Of a stretch of DNA of 64,000 nucleotides, positions 10,237 through 18,594 are shown one piece after another. Source of the DNA: an uncultured Succiniclasticum sp. (lineage in GTDB: Bacteria > Bacillota > Negativicutes > Acidaminococcales > Acidaminococcaceae); contig CADCHY010000012.1 in assembly GCA_902801365.1 (NCBI GenBank), positions 1 through 64,000 on the forward strand, written 5' to 3'. The stretch's first letter is position 1; every line of letters begins with the position of its first letter. The notes beneath the pieces were generated by a model. It had not been told where the DNA came from. It saw nothing but the letters and a program-made list of their open reading frames with translations, and did not search any database. The position numbers were made by a program, and so were the translations under genes.

Positions 10237-11018
10237 TGGACAATATGATTGAAGTAAGAGACCTGCAGGTCACTCTGTCAGGAAAAACGATTGTACAGCA
10301 CATGGACGCGGATATACCAAAGGGAAAGATTACCGCCATCATCGGGCCCAACGGTTGCGGGAAAAGCACCACGCTTAAAGCCATCTGCCGCATCAATCCC
10401 ATTTCTGCCGGGCAAATTACTCTGATCGGAAAAAATGTCTGGGACTACAGTTATAAGGAATTCGCCCAAAAGCTAGCCATCCTGACCCAGTCCCCCCAGG
10501 CGCCGGCCGACATGACCGTGCGCGACCTGGTTTCCATGGGACGCTTCCCCTACCGCAGCTTTTTCGGAAAAGCCACAAAAGAAGACAAGGAATGCATCGA
10601 GTGGGCGTTGAAAGAAACCAGCCTGGTCCCCTTCCAGCACCGCATCCTGCAGACCCTGTCCGGCGGCGAACGGCAGCGCGCCTGGATCGCCATGGCTCTG
10701 GCCCAGAAGCCCCAGGTACTATTGCTGGATGAACCTACCACTTATCTGGATATCTGCCACCAGCTGGAAGTCATGAAACTGCTGGACAGATTAAACCGCG
10801 AGCTGGGACTCACCGTAGCGCTGGTGCTCCACGACCTGAACCAGGCAGTCCAGTTCGCCCACCATGTGGTGGTCATGAAGAAAGGAACTCTGGTCACAAG
10901 CGGCAATCCTTCCGATGTTATCACTGTAGATTTGTTAAAAGAAGTATTCCATGTCAAAGCGGAAGATGTTTATACTTCGGACGGTGTACGCACGCTGGTA
11001 CCGTTAGATCTGTATTAA
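10233..11018 (+). CDS. FecE/BtuD-family importer ATPase
   Basis: This ABC ATPase energises the preceding permease. It shows Walker A GPNGCGKSTT near residue 36, signature LSGGERQRA, Walker B LLLDEPTTYLD and the switch His in LVLHDLNQA. GGAGGG lies just before two adjacent ATG codons (10233 and 10236); the first overlaps the permease stop and is the usual coupled arrangement. It is the last gene of the forward tetrapyrrole locus and is followed 17 bases later by an intrinsic terminator. Confidence 0.92.
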   Translation: MMDNMIEVRDLQVTLSGKTIVQHMDADIPKGKITAIIGPNGCGKSTTLKAICRINPISAGQITLIGKNVWDYSYKEFAQKLAILTQSPQAPADMTVRDLVSMGRFPYRSFFGKATKEDKECIEWALKETSLVPFQHRILQTLSGGERQRAWIAMALAQKPQVLLLDEPTTYLDICHQLEVMKLLDRLNRELGLTVALVLHDLNQAVQFAHHVVVMKKGTLVTSGNPSDVITVDLLKEVFHVKAEDVYTSDGVRTLVPLDLY

Positions 11019-11034
11019 GCAACTGCAATTAAAT

Positions 11035-11070
11035 AAAAAGATGCCGGTGGACCCTCTCCGGCATCTTTTT
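11035..11070 (+). terminator. intrinsic terminator after the importer operon
   Basis: The stem AAAAGATGCCGG pairs with CCGGCATCTTTT around a ten-base loop and ends in a T run. It closes the forward operon. Confidence 0.88.
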
Positions 11071-11280
11071 ATTTATGAACCTTTATGAAATAATGTTTTC
11101 GCGTATTATTTAACAGCTCTTTGCCTAATAAAAAAGCGACCGGCCACTGCCAGTTGCACAAAAGAAAACACCGGAATCCTTTCATGCGGATTTATACTGC
11201 CAGGCGCAGTACAAATCCGCATGACGCTTTTCAGCCAGACTCCACAAAACAAAAAAATGAAGAGGAATCATCAGAAAAGG

Positions 11281-11296
11281 GTTAGCGCTCGCTAAC
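11281..11296. promoter_or_regulatory. inverted repeat GTTAGC-N4-GCTAAC (possible operator)
   Basis: This is a perfect 6-base-arm inverted repeat in the convergent intergenic region 11019-11400, which holds no gene. It shares its exact core and 4-base spacer with the longer repeat 34 bases downstream (11309-11336). Two same-core sites suggest binding of a dimeric regulator, possibly a metal regulator of the DtxR or Fur type, but no start codon lies close by. Confidence 0.4.
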
Positions 11297-11308
11297 ACAC
11301 TGCGTAAA

Positions 11309-11336
11309 AATTTGGTTAGCCTTTGCTAACCAAATT
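11309..11336 (-). terminator. 12-base-arm hairpin; terminator of the minus-strand small gene or second operator
   Basis: AATTTGGTTAGC pairs perfectly with GCTAACCAAATT around a 4-base loop. Read on the minus strand it is followed by TTTACG and lies 64 bases after the stop of the small membrane protein gene, so it can act as its terminator. The core GTTAGC-N4-GCTAAC is identical to the repeat at 11281, which a terminator alone does not explain. Confidence 0.5.
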
Positions 11337-11400
11337 CATTTTACTGTATTCTGATTCATTTGTCAAGCGTTTTTGAAAAATCCACAATTCAAATAGCCGC

Positions 11401-11610
11401 TTACATAAAGACGCGGGGCGCTCCCGGAGGCAGCAGTCCCAGCAGATCTGCCAGGAAGTAGGCAGATGCGGGAATCAGGATGCCAAACGCCGTGCCCCAG
11501 GCCTTATCCCCCGTCTGGAAATTACGGAAACAGCCACGGATGCTGCAAATCAACACGATACCCCAGATAAAAATAAGGGACGTGGTAGTACTTTCTCCGC
11601 CCGGAAACAT
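11401..11610 (-). CDS. Small two-helix membrane protein, function unknown
   Basis: The 69-residue protein has two hydrophobic stretches (about residues 11-27 and 40-58) separated by a basic, polar loop, and ends with a Pro-Gly-rich tail. I do not recognise a family. The ribosome site AGAAGGTG lies about nine bases before the ATG, which supports a real gene. It stands alone between the importer operon terminator and the tRNA operon. Confidence 0.6.
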   Translation of the reverse strand: MFPGGESTTTSLIFIWGIVLICSIRGCFRNFQTGDKAWGTAFGILIPASAYFLADLLGLLPPGAPRVFM

Positions 11611-11716
11611 AAATCAACACCTTCTTTTCTGAAGATAACATTACAATACTACTAATAATGCTTTTAATAAAATCCATGCATATCTGAAAAGCATTCTACT
11701 GCTTTCGTATACAAAA

Positions 11717-11744
11717 TTACCCACGGTGTGACACCCGTGGGTAA
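11717..11744 (-). terminator. terminator of the tRNA operon
   Basis: TTACCCACGG pairs with CCGTGGGTAA around an 8-base loop. On the minus strand it follows the tRNA-Phe gene by about 14 bases and is followed by a short T-rich tail. Confidence 0.75.
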
Positions 11745-11757
11745 CTGCGTTTCAAAA

Positions 11758-11833
11758 TGGTGCCTCAGCACAGAATCGAACTGTGGACACAGGGATTTTC
11801 AGTCCCTTGCTCTACCAACTGAGCTACCGAGGC
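11758..11833 (-). tRNA. tRNA-Phe (GAA)
   Basis: A 76-base cloverleaf with acceptor GCCTCGG/CTGAGGC, anticodon loop CTGAAAA (anticodon GAA), T-arm with TTCGATT and an encoded CCA end. It is the last gene of the four-tRNA operon. Confidence 0.95.
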
Positions 11834-11837
11834 ATAT

Positions 11838-11914
11838 TGGCGACCCGGACGAGACTCGAACTCGTGACCTCCGCCGTGACAGGGCGGCATTCTAACCAAC
11901 TGAACCACCGGGCC
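11838..11914 (-). tRNA. tRNA-Asp (GTC)
   Basis: A 77-base cloverleaf with anticodon loop CTGTCAC (anticodon GTC), acceptor GGCCCGG/CCGGGTC and an encoded CCA end. Only four bases separate it from tRNA-Phe. Confidence 0.95.
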
Positions 11915-11927
11915 ACACATAAAAAAA

Positions 11928-12003
11928 TGGTGGGCGCTAACGGGATCGAACCGCTGACATTCTGCTTGTAAGGCAGACGCTCTCCCAGCTGAGCTAAGCG
12001 CCC
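11928..12003 (-). tRNA. tRNA-Val (TAC)
   Basis: A 76-base cloverleaf with anticodon loop CTTACAA (anticodon TAC), acceptor GGGCGCT/AGCGCCC and an encoded CCA end. Confidence 0.95.
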
Positions 12004-12006
12004 ACA

Positions 12007-12082
12007 TGGTGATCGACCGGGGGCTCGAACCCCGGACCCACTGATTAAGAGTCAGTTGCTCTGCCAGCTGAGCTAGTCGACC
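12007..12082 (-). tRNA. tRNA-Lys (CTT)
   Basis: A 76-base cloverleaf with anticodon loop CTCTTAA (anticodon CTT), acceptor GGTCGAC/GTCGATC and an encoded CCA end. It is the promoter-proximal member of the operon and lies three bases from tRNA-Val. Confidence 0.95.
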
Positions 12083-12231
12083 ACTTGACGTGTTACTGGA
12101 ATATTATAGAACAACAGGAAAAGATTGTCAAGAAAAAGTTGCTAAAATCATATTAAATCCGCACTGTTCATATCTGCTTTAGAATAGCATTTCCCGGATA
12201 AACGTTTCTGAAATTGCTGTATTAGCCCACG

Positions 12232-12657
12232 TTAATCCGCAATTTCCAGTTTTTCCAGATTCCTGTACATGAAATCAAGGCGGTCAAACCCGAAATTAAG
12301 ATAATGCTGGATGCTGTCCGTAGTCGTATTTTCCGGCCAGAAGATAATGATCAGGTTCTTTCCTTCCACATTATAATTGTAACTGTCCGGCGTATGGCGC
12401 CGGTTCATCAGCCCGTTAAACTGCTGCAGTACCGCCAGGCATTTACGGGGATGGTACTTGCTTAAATCGGCCCCCACGACCTTAACCATCATAAACCGTC
12501 CCGGAGGCACAGCAATAACGCCCATATAATCAATTCCCGCCACCTCGGAATGATGCTTCACAACATACACATCATTGCCTGTTGCGGTATCAACCATCAC
12601 TTCATAGGGAACATTTTTACCATCCAACCACGTCCGAACGTCTTCAATTGTTATCAT
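12232..12657 (-). CDS. Hypothetical cytoplasmic protein, 141 aa
   Basis: I do not recognise the family with confidence. The protein has no signal peptide or membrane helix and alternates short strands and helices (an N-terminal VRTWLDGKNVPYE segment, a VIAVPPGRFMMVKVV strand and a C-terminal FDRLDFMYRNLEKLE helix). This pattern is reminiscent of YbjN or type III secretion chaperone-like folds, but that is only a shape impression. GAGG lies before the ATG. It is monocistronic, between the tRNA operon and the divergent ilvD promoter. Confidence 0.7.
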   Translation of the reverse strand: MITIEDVRTWLDGKNVPYEVMVDTATGNDVYVVKHHSEVAGIDYMGVIAVPPGRFMMVKVVGADLSKYHPRKCLAVLQQFNGLMNRRHTPDSYNYNVEGKNLIIIFWPENTTTDSIQHYLNFGFDRLDFMYRNLEKLEIAD

Positions 12658-12884
12658 CAGCCTTCATCCTCCCGAATTATTGGGGCCGGCGCCCGAAATT
12701 GCCGCGCCGGTTCCGTGTTCTTTCGATCATGACTGTGAGAGTAGTAACGGATTCATACTTCTTCATTATCACGGTTGTATACTCCGTCATTATCACAGAG
12801 TAATACTACGAAAATATTATAATATATTCTCACGCTGCGAACAAGCACCATTCCTTATAATAATGAAGATTTTTATTTTCAACA

Positions 12885-12913
12885 TTGACAAGATTCTTAC
12901 ATCGGCATAAAAT
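12885..12913 (+). promoter_or_regulatory. sigma-70-type promoter of ilvD
   Basis: TTGACA (12885-12890) and TAAAAT (12908-12913) are separated by exactly 17 bases, close to the consensus, and lie about 105 bases before the ilvD start. The rest of the 360-base gap 12658-13017 has no gene; it contains AT-rich sequence with a repeated CATTATCAC. Confidence 0.75.
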
Positions 12914-12951
12914 TATTTTAATACATATGTTTTCATAAGAAGACAAAATTA

Positions 12952-12968
12952 AGGACCAGCTGGTTCCT
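12952..12968. promoter_or_regulatory. near-palindrome in the ilvD leader (possible operator)
   Basis: AGGACCAGCTGGTTCCT is palindromic apart from one extra base. It has no loop, so it suits a DNA-bound repressor better than an RNA hairpin. It lies about 40 bases after the -10 box and 50 bases before the start codon, where a bound protein would block transcription. Confidence 0.35.
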
Positions 12969-13017
12969 GAAGTTTTATTTTTATCATTTTATATTGTAAA
13001 AGAAAAGAGGTTTTGAA

Positions 13018-14694
13018 ATGCGAAGCGATTTAGTTAAAAAGGGTTCCACCCGCGCGGCCCATCGATCCTTATTCTATGCCCTCGGCTTCAGTGATGAAGA
13101 TCTCAAGAAACCGCTGATCGCCGTAGTGAATTCCCAGACAGATATCATTGCGGGCCATGCCCATCTGGATGATCAGGCCAAAATGGTAAAATACGGCATC
13201 CTGGCGGCAGGCGGCGTTCCCATTGAAGTTCCTGCCATCGGCCTTTGCGACGGTATCGCCATGGGCCACGAAGGAATGAAATACCCCCTGGCAAGCCGTG
13301 AACTGATCGCCGACAGCATTGAAGCGCAAATCAACGGCCATGCCTTTGACGGCATGGTGCTGATTCCCAACTGCGATAAAATTGTGCCCGGCATGCTGAT
13401 GGCTGCGTTGCGCCTGAATATCCCTGCGGTATTCTGCAGCGGCGGACCCATGCTCCCCGGACGTTACGAAGGAAAAGACATTTCCATTTCCACCACGTTT
13501 GAAGCGGCCGGCCGTTTTGAAGCCGGCAAGATCGATAAAGCAGAGCTGTCCCGCATCGAGCGCTGCTCCTGCCCCGGCTGTGGCAGCTGCGCCGGCCTGT
13601 TCACCGCCAATACCATGAACTGCCTCACCGAAGTATTAGGCATGGGCCTTCCCGGCAACGGAACCATTCCGGCAGCCTTCCAGGGCGACCGTGCCCGCCT
13701 GGCCAAAAAAGCTGGCGAAACCGTTGTCCGTCTGGTGAAAGAACAGCTCCTGCCACGGGATATCATGACTATGAACGCCTTTAAGAATGCCATCACCGTG
13801 GATATGGCTATCGGCGGCAGTTCCAACACGGCACTGCACTTACCGGCTATCGCCCACGAAGCCGGCCTCAAGCTGCCCTTGTCCCTGTTTGACAAAATTT
13901 CCAAGAAGACTCCTTACCTGACCAAACTGAGCCCCGGCGGTTTCCATCATATGATCGACCTGAACGAAGCCGGCGGCATCTCCGCGGTCATGAACGAACT
14001 GAGCAAACTGGGACTCATCAACAAGAGCTGCAAGACCGTCACCGGCAAGACCATCGGCGCTTTGATCAAAAACGCGGTCATTACACGTCCGGATGTAATC
14101 CGCACTGTAGAAGATCCCTACCGCAAGACCGGCGGCATCGCCGTACTGACCGGCAACATCGCGCCCATGTGCTCTGTTGTAAAAGAGAGCGCCGTAGCGG
14201 AAGAGATGCTGGTGCATTCCGGCCCGGCCCGGGTATTTAACTCGGAAGACGAAGCTATCAAAGCCATCTGCGCCAAAAAAATCAACAAAGGCGATGTGGT
14301 TGTTATCCGTTATGAAGGACCCAAAGGCGGTCCGGGCATGCGGGAAATGCTGAACCCCACCTCCGTGCTGGCCGGCATGGGACTGGACAAAGACGTTGCG
14401 CTCCTCACCGACGGACGTTTCTCCGGTGCGACCCGCGGCGCCTGCATCGGCCACATCTCTCCGGAAGCCCGTGAAGGCGGCAACATTGCATTGATCGAAG
14501 AAGGCGATATCATCGAAATCAATATCCCGAAACGTTCGCTTAACGTTAAGGTTTCAGACAAAGAACTGGAAAAACGCCGGGCTAAATGGAAATGCCCGCC
14601 GCCCAAAGTTAAGAGCGGTTACCTGGCCCGCTATGCAGCGCTGGTATCCTCCGCCGCAGAAGGCGCCATTGTCCGGGTTCCCGGGGAAGAATAA
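13018..14694 (+). CDS. ilvD: Dihydroxy-acid dehydratase
   Basis: This Fe-S enzyme dehydrates 2,3-dihydroxy acids to 2-oxo acids in valine, isoleucine and leucine synthesis. The cluster and active-site motifs are clear: [11 protein letters not shown] near residue 120 and [18 protein letters not shown] near residue 185, with the C-terminal [20 protein letters not shown] block. At 558 residues it has full family length. AGAGG precedes the ATG. It stands alone with its own promoter and a terminator shared with the convergent transporter operon; no other ilv gene is in the window. Confidence 0.97.
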   Translation: MRSDLVKKGSTRAAHRSLFYALGFSDEDLKKPLIAVVNSQTDIIAGHAHLDDQAKMVKYGILAAGGVPIEVPAIGLCDGIAMGHEGMKYPLASRELIADSIEAQINGHAFDGMVLIPNCDKIVPGMLMAALRLNIPAVFCSGGPMLPGRYEGKDISISTTFEAAGRFEAGKIDKAELSRIERCSCPGCGSCAGLFTANTMNCLTEVLGMGLPGNGTIPAAFQGDRARLAKKAGETVVRLVKEQLLPRDIMTMNAFKNAITVDMAIGGSSNTALHLPAIAHEAGLKLPLSLFDKISKKTPYLTKLSPGGFHHMIDLNEAGGISAVMNELSKLGLINKSCKTVTGKTIGALIKNAVITRPDVIRTVEDPYRKTGGIAVLTGNIAPMCSVVKESAVAEEMLVHSGPARVFNSEDEAIKAICAKKINKGDVVVIRYEGPKGGPGMREMLNPTSVLAGMGLDKDVALLTDGRFSGATRGACIGHISPEAREGGNIALIEEGDIIEINIPKRSLNVKVSDKELEKRRAKWKCPPPKVKSGYLARYAALVSSAAEGAIVRVPGEE

Positions 14695-14758
14695 TGTGCT
14701 AAGATTCTTTTAAAACACAGGATGATTTTTACTGATATTCCTGCATGAAACACAAAAC

Positions 14759-14806
14759 AAAACTGTACAAGGCAATGGAAATCCCATTTGCTTTGTACAG
14801 TTTTTT
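14759..14806. terminator. bidirectional terminator between ilvD and the Phn-type operon
   Basis: AAAACTGTACAA and the following bases pair with the mirrored arm ending TTTGTACAGTTTT, giving a long stem with one bulge, A-rich on the left and T-rich on the right. It can end transcripts from both sides. Confidence 0.82.
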
Positions 14807-14840
14807 ATTTTGCGTTTTCTATTACATAACACGCAAGACG

Positions 14841-16325
14841 CTACCGGGCTTTTCGCAGCCGGTACGACCTGCGGTATTTTTCCGAAACGGCCCCTGCCGC
14901 CGCTGCCAGCAAAATTATACCCCAAAGCAGCGCGCCGGCCTGCTTCCATTCATAATGATTCATAGCCAGAACCAGGGGTGTTCCGATACCGCCCGCCCCA
15001 ACCAAGCCCAGCACAGCTGCTTCCCGCAAATTAATATCCATGCGGTAGATAACGGCAGACAGGTAATGAGGCAGTAACTGGGGAACCACGGCCCAGCGGA
15101 CAGCCGCCAGAAGATTTACTCCTGAAGCACGCAACGCATAATATGGTTTCAGGTCAATGCTGTCAATGGCAATCAGGAAACGTTTGGCCAGAAGCCCGAT
15201 ACTGCACAGGGCCATGGTCAGCACACCGGCAAACGGACCGGGCCCGGTCACACGAATCCACAGCAATCCGTAAACAAGGACGGGCACCGAACGGAACATC
15301 AACAACAGAAGACGCGTCAGCAGCGCTGCAAAACCAAAAAAGCGGAAGCAGGAAAAAACAGATAAAAGCAGCGCAAATACAGTTCCTCCGAGAGTACCCA
15401 GAAAAGCAATACAAAGCGTTTCAAACAACAAGGACGGAACCGCATCAGTCGCCAGAGAAAGCATCATTGTAATATCCGGAGATACAACACCTTCTGCAAT
15501 AGATGCCAGCGCGGTTTTGTTCACTCCGGACATAGCCGGAAAGCCGGTTAAAAAAGAGAAAAAGATGAAAAAAACGCACAAAACCACAGAGATTTGCCAT
15601 TTTTTGTGTTTCGTTTCCGATTCTACAAGATGAACACGTAAAAATCCGCTTAAACTCTCGGTTGCCAGCACTACCAAATACAACACGCACAGGATCATGC
15701 CCACTTTGGAGTATTCCCGCCAGGCCAGTTTTTCATTCAGCAGAAGACCTATGCCTCCCGCCCCTACAAAACCCAGCACGGCAGCGTTTCGCACATTGGA
15801 TTCCAGCAGATACAGCAGGTTGGCAAGATATTCCAGCACACGGGCCGTATGCAAATCTGCGTTCTCGCTGTCTTCGTATCCCAGCCGGGAAAGCACCGCT
15901 CCTGTCGAAAGGGTAATCGCGATAATGCCGGACCACATACCGAGGCCAAACACAAACGTGCAGAGCAGAGCAAGGATCAGTACGGGAATGCAGCGAAACA
16001 CGTGAACCGCCGCTTTCAGGACAATCCGCGCAGTCTTCCACTGATTTATATACCCGTTACACAGCACTGTCCCCACTGCCCCGATGATTCCGCCTAAAAG
16101 GGTTCCCAGCAGGGAAATATACATCGTGTCCCGCAGCGGGACCAGAATTGCTTTCAGAAAAGATGCTTTCAGAAAAGAAGTATCCGGAGGGAACATCCTG
16201 CCGGCAGTGTCAATAAAGTAGTGACCCCGCTCCCATAACAGGGGCAGGGAAAACTCTGTCTGCCACAAGGAAACCAGCAGACAAAGCACAACTGTTACGC
16301 TGCGGACAAGATATGACCATTTCAT
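14841..16325 (-). CDS. phnE: PhnE-type ABC permease, two domains fused in one chain
   Basis: Two PhnE-like permease domains are joined in one 494-residue membrane protein, each ending with the family block VLGFVGAGGIG or VLGLVGAGGIG (near residues 190 and 445). The second half has the normal coupling loop (ALRASGVNLLAAVRWAVVPQ). In the first half the matching region reads ENADLHTARVLEYLANLLY, so about 20 residues that should form the ATPase-contacting EAA loop are absent in frame. Near the N-terminus SFLKASFLKA reflects a 15-base tandem duplication. AGAGG precedes the ATG. It is the last gene of the phnD-phnC-phnE order. Transport may be impaired. Confidence 0.85.
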   Translation of the reverse strand: MKWSYLVRSVTVVLCLLVSLWQTEFSLPLLWERGHYFIDTAGRMFPPDTSFLKASFLKAILVPLRDTMYISLLGTLLGGIIGAVGTVLCNGYINQWKTARIVLKAAVHVFRCIPVLILALLCTFVFGLGMWSGIIAITLSTGAVLSRLGYEDSENADLHTARVLEYLANLLYLLESNVRNAAVLGFVGAGGIGLLLNEKLAWREYSKVGMILCVLYLVVLATESLSGFLRVHLVESETKHKKWQISVVLCVFFIFFSFLTGFPAMSGVNKTALASIAEGVVSPDITMMLSLATDAVPSLLFETLCIAFLGTLGGTVFALLLSVFSCFRFFGFAALLTRLLLLMFRSVPVLVYGLLWIRVTGPGPFAGVLTMALCSIGLLAKRFLIAIDSIDLKPYYALRASGVNLLAAVRWAVVPQLLPHYLSAVIYRMDINLREAAVLGLVGAGGIGTPLVLAMNHYEWKQAGALLWGIILLAAAAGAVSEKYRRSYRLRKAR

Positions 16326-16438
16326 TTCGTTACCTCTTATACAACAACTGCAATAAAAACCAAACTCTGTTGCTTCATTTCATCTGCCCGAACACAACTG
16401 CAATATAAACTTTCAGATGGCACACGCGCTCCGCCGTT

Positions 16439-17179
16439 TCATTGCGCGCCTCCGTAAACATTTGCAAAAGAAGCTTCATCCCATGCGGAAACAGGGGCGT
16501 CTTTTACCACAACGCCCTGCTTCAGGCCGATGATCCGCTCCGCATACTGCGCAGCCTGCGCCGTATTGTGGCTGTTCATAACTACCGTCAGCATTTTCTC
16601 CTGCTGCAGGGATTTTAGCAATGAAAGGACCTGTTCCGCGGCCACCGGGTCCAGCGAGGCTACCGGTTCGTCAGCCAGTATGATGCGTGCCTGCTGCAGT
16701 AATGCCCGGGCAATAGCCACCCGCTGTTTTTCACCGCCGCTTAAGGTGGAAACCGGGGCGTCCGCTTTCTCACCCAATCCGACTTTGGACAGAGCCGCTT
16801 TCGCATCTTCCCGGTCCTGTTCCGAAAAACAACCCGTCATGACCCGCCAGAACGGATTCCGGCACAGCGCCCCGTGCAACACATTTTCCAGAGCCGTCGA
16901 CTGGGGCACTAGGCAGAAGTCCTGATAGATCACCGCAATCTTCTGCTGTATCTGCCGCAGCTTTTTCCCACTGCAGTTTGACAAGCACTCGCCGTCTACC
17001 CAGACCGTGCCCTGCTGCGGTTTCACCATCCCATTGAACAGCTTCAGCAGGGTCGTCTTTCCTGCCCCGCTGCGCCCGATCACGGCCACAAACTCCCCTT
17101 CGTCAACCTGCAGGGAAACCTGCTGTAATACCGGCTCTTCTTTATGAAATTGATGGGTTACGTTTTTTAACTCCAGCAT
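16439..17179 (-). CDS. phnC: PhnC-type ABC importer ATPase
   Basis: This ABC ATPase shows Walker A GRSGAGKTT near residues 36-44, signature LSGGEKQRVAIARAL and Walker B ILADEPVASLDP. The closest family is PhnC (phosphonate/phosphite importers). AAGGTGG lies before the ATG. It sits between a PhnD-like binding protein and the double PhnE permease, with gaps of 158 and 113 bases, consistent with one operon. The family name does not fix the substrate; the THI-like leader upstream points to a thiamine-related compound. Confidence 0.88.
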   Translation of the reverse strand: MLELKNVTHQFHKEEPVLQQVSLQVDEGEFVAVIGRSGAGKTTLLKLFNGMVKPQQGTVWVDGECLSNCSGKKLRQIQQKIAVIYQDFCLVPQSTALENVLHGALCRNPFWRVMTGCFSEQDREDAKAALSKVGLGEKADAPVSTLSGGEKQRVAIARALLQQARIILADEPVASLDPVAAEQVLSLLKSLQQEKMLTVVMNSHNTAQAAQYAERIIGLKQGVVVKDAPVSAWDEASFANVYGGAQ

Positions 17180-17337
17180 ACCGAACCACCTTAACGTAAT
17201 ATCTCACTTAACGCAAGATCTCAGGTACCAATATACCATTCAACCGCCCGTTCGTTGCCGCTTTTCACGGCAAACATGCAACAGGCCGCCAGCATACCGC
17301 ATGTTACAGCACATCAAAGAGAACGTGCGACACAATC

Positions 17338-18369
17338 TTACTTCCCTTTCAGTTCCTTCTGTACCCGGCGCTCATCGTCATAATTCTTCGCGTCAGCCCA
17401 GTCGTAACCTTTGTGACCCAGAATCTTCAGCGCGTCCAGCCCCTCTTTGGTCTTTCCGATCTCAATCAACGCTTCGCCGAAAGCCTTGCGGAACTTCTGG
17501 TCCTGCATGGTTTTGGACGTTTTGCTCACGCAGACCGTATCGTTATAAATCTTATCCGTCACGCCGATGATTCCCGTCTGTTTCCAGATCGAATCCGTGC
17601 CGCCCAGCTTTTTCTGCCAGTTCTTTTCATTGCGGATCCTAATGTGGGAAAATGCCACCGCAATGTCCGCCTGCCCGGAAGCCAGCCGCGCCATGGATGT
17701 GGTATAAGACTCTGCCTGCACCACATGGGCCAGGTCAGCAATCGTTTTTCCGTATTCCTTTTTCAAAAACAGGGAAGGATACAGGTAACCCGAAGCGGAG
17801 GCCGGGCTCATCACCGTCCAGGTCAGTCCGTTCAGTTCCTCCCAGGAAGGTTTTTCCCCCTTCTTCACCTTTTCCAGCAAGGCTTTCCCTTTAGCGGAAG
17901 GCCCTGTCACCAAAACAGAGCGGTAATGCTGGACAAGGTTGTCATTAAACTTTTCCGGTTCCCCTTCGTTCCAGATCTTTACGTCTGTTGTATCCTTGCT
18001 GATCCCCTGCCGCAACGCCGTGAGCAGTACATCGATTTCCTTGTCAAACAACACATAAGTGGCGCCAGATACGAAACCCGCATCCGCGCTGCCCGCGCTT
18101 AAAGCTTCCCCTACCGCGCTGTAGGATGTGCCCACGCTTACGGACACTTTGCCGACCGCGAAGCCTTTTTCCTTCAGTTTTCCCTGCAACATCGCGCTTA
18201 ACGGGCCCACGGCCGTTTTTACCGTCTCCGCATCCTGATAAGGAGAAACAGCAATCTTCAGTTCTTTAATCTCATTGCCGGCACTTTTTTTCGTTTCACC
18301 GCCGCCGCAGCCTGCCAGCAAACCTGCGCAAAGGCAAAGGAACATGATAAAAGCAACTGTTTTTTTCAT
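17338..18369 (-). CDS. phnD: PhnD-like substrate-binding lipoprotein
   Basis: This 343-residue binding protein belongs to the PhnD family of phosphate/phosphonate-type periplasmic receptors. A lipoprotein signal peptide ends AGLLAGC. Typical blocks are LKIAVSPYQDAETV at the mature N-terminus, a VGTSYSAVGEALSAGSADAGF region and the EKVKKGEKPSWEELNGLTW segment. GGAGG lies seven bases before the ATG. It is the first gene of the operon and is preceded by a roughly 330-base structured leader containing a THI-box-like aptamer half and a terminator hairpin, so its expression probably responds to a thiamine-type metabolite rather than phosphonate. Confidence 0.88.
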   Translation of the reverse strand: MKKTVAFIMFLCLCAGLLAGCGGGETKKSAGNEIKELKIAVSPYQDAETVKTAVGPLSAMLQGKLKEKGFAVGKVSVSVGTSYSAVGEALSAGSADAGFVSGATYVLFDKEIDVLLTALRQGISKDTTDVKIWNEGEPEKFNDNLVQHYRSVLVTGPSAKGKALLEKVKKGEKPSWEELNGLTWTVMSPASASGYLYPSLFLKKEYGKTIADLAHVVQAESYTTSMARLASGQADIAVAFSHIRIRNEKNWQKKLGGTDSIWKQTGIIGVTDKIYNDTVCVSKTSKTMQDQKFRKAFGEALIEIGKTKEGLDALKILGHKGYDWADAKNYDDERRVQKELKGK

Positions 18370-18453
18370 CTTAATCCTCCATTCTTTCGTTATGACATAT
18401 TGAATGCTTCAGCCACGCCCCACAATTCCAAAAAGAAGCTAAAAATAATAAAA

Positions 18454-18472
18454 GCGCGACTGCATATCGCGC
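18454..18472 (-). terminator. leader terminator hairpin ahead of phnD
   Basis: On the minus strand GCGCGA pairs with TCGCGC around a 7-base loop and is followed by TTTTATTATTTTT. It lies 85 bases before the phnD start and after the THI-like element, where a riboswitch-controlled attenuator would be expected. Confidence 0.75.
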
Positions 18473-18544
18473 CTTACATGCCAAAACCAAAATGCGTTTC
18501 AGGAACGATATGCATGAAATGAAACTGCGCGTCAGCGAAACATG

Positions 18545-18593
18545 TTTGCCGCTGTTCCGTGGCCGGTGTTTCCCGGCCAGTGTTCAACGGCAA
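18545..18593 (-). other. strong two-tier hairpin in the phnD leader
   Basis: On the minus strand an outer stem of nine pairs (TTGCCGTTG/CAGCGGCAA, one G-U) and an inner seven-pair stem (TGGCCGG/CCGGCCA) flank a symmetric internal loop. It lies directly after the THI-like element and could be part of its expression platform or a separate RNA structure. Confidence 0.5.
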
Positions 18594-18594
18594 C

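Noticed and set aside
11758-12082. tRNA cluster as an integration site for a mobile element
   Set aside because: All four tRNA genes are complete and no duplicated tRNA 3' end, integrase or phage gene is visible near it.
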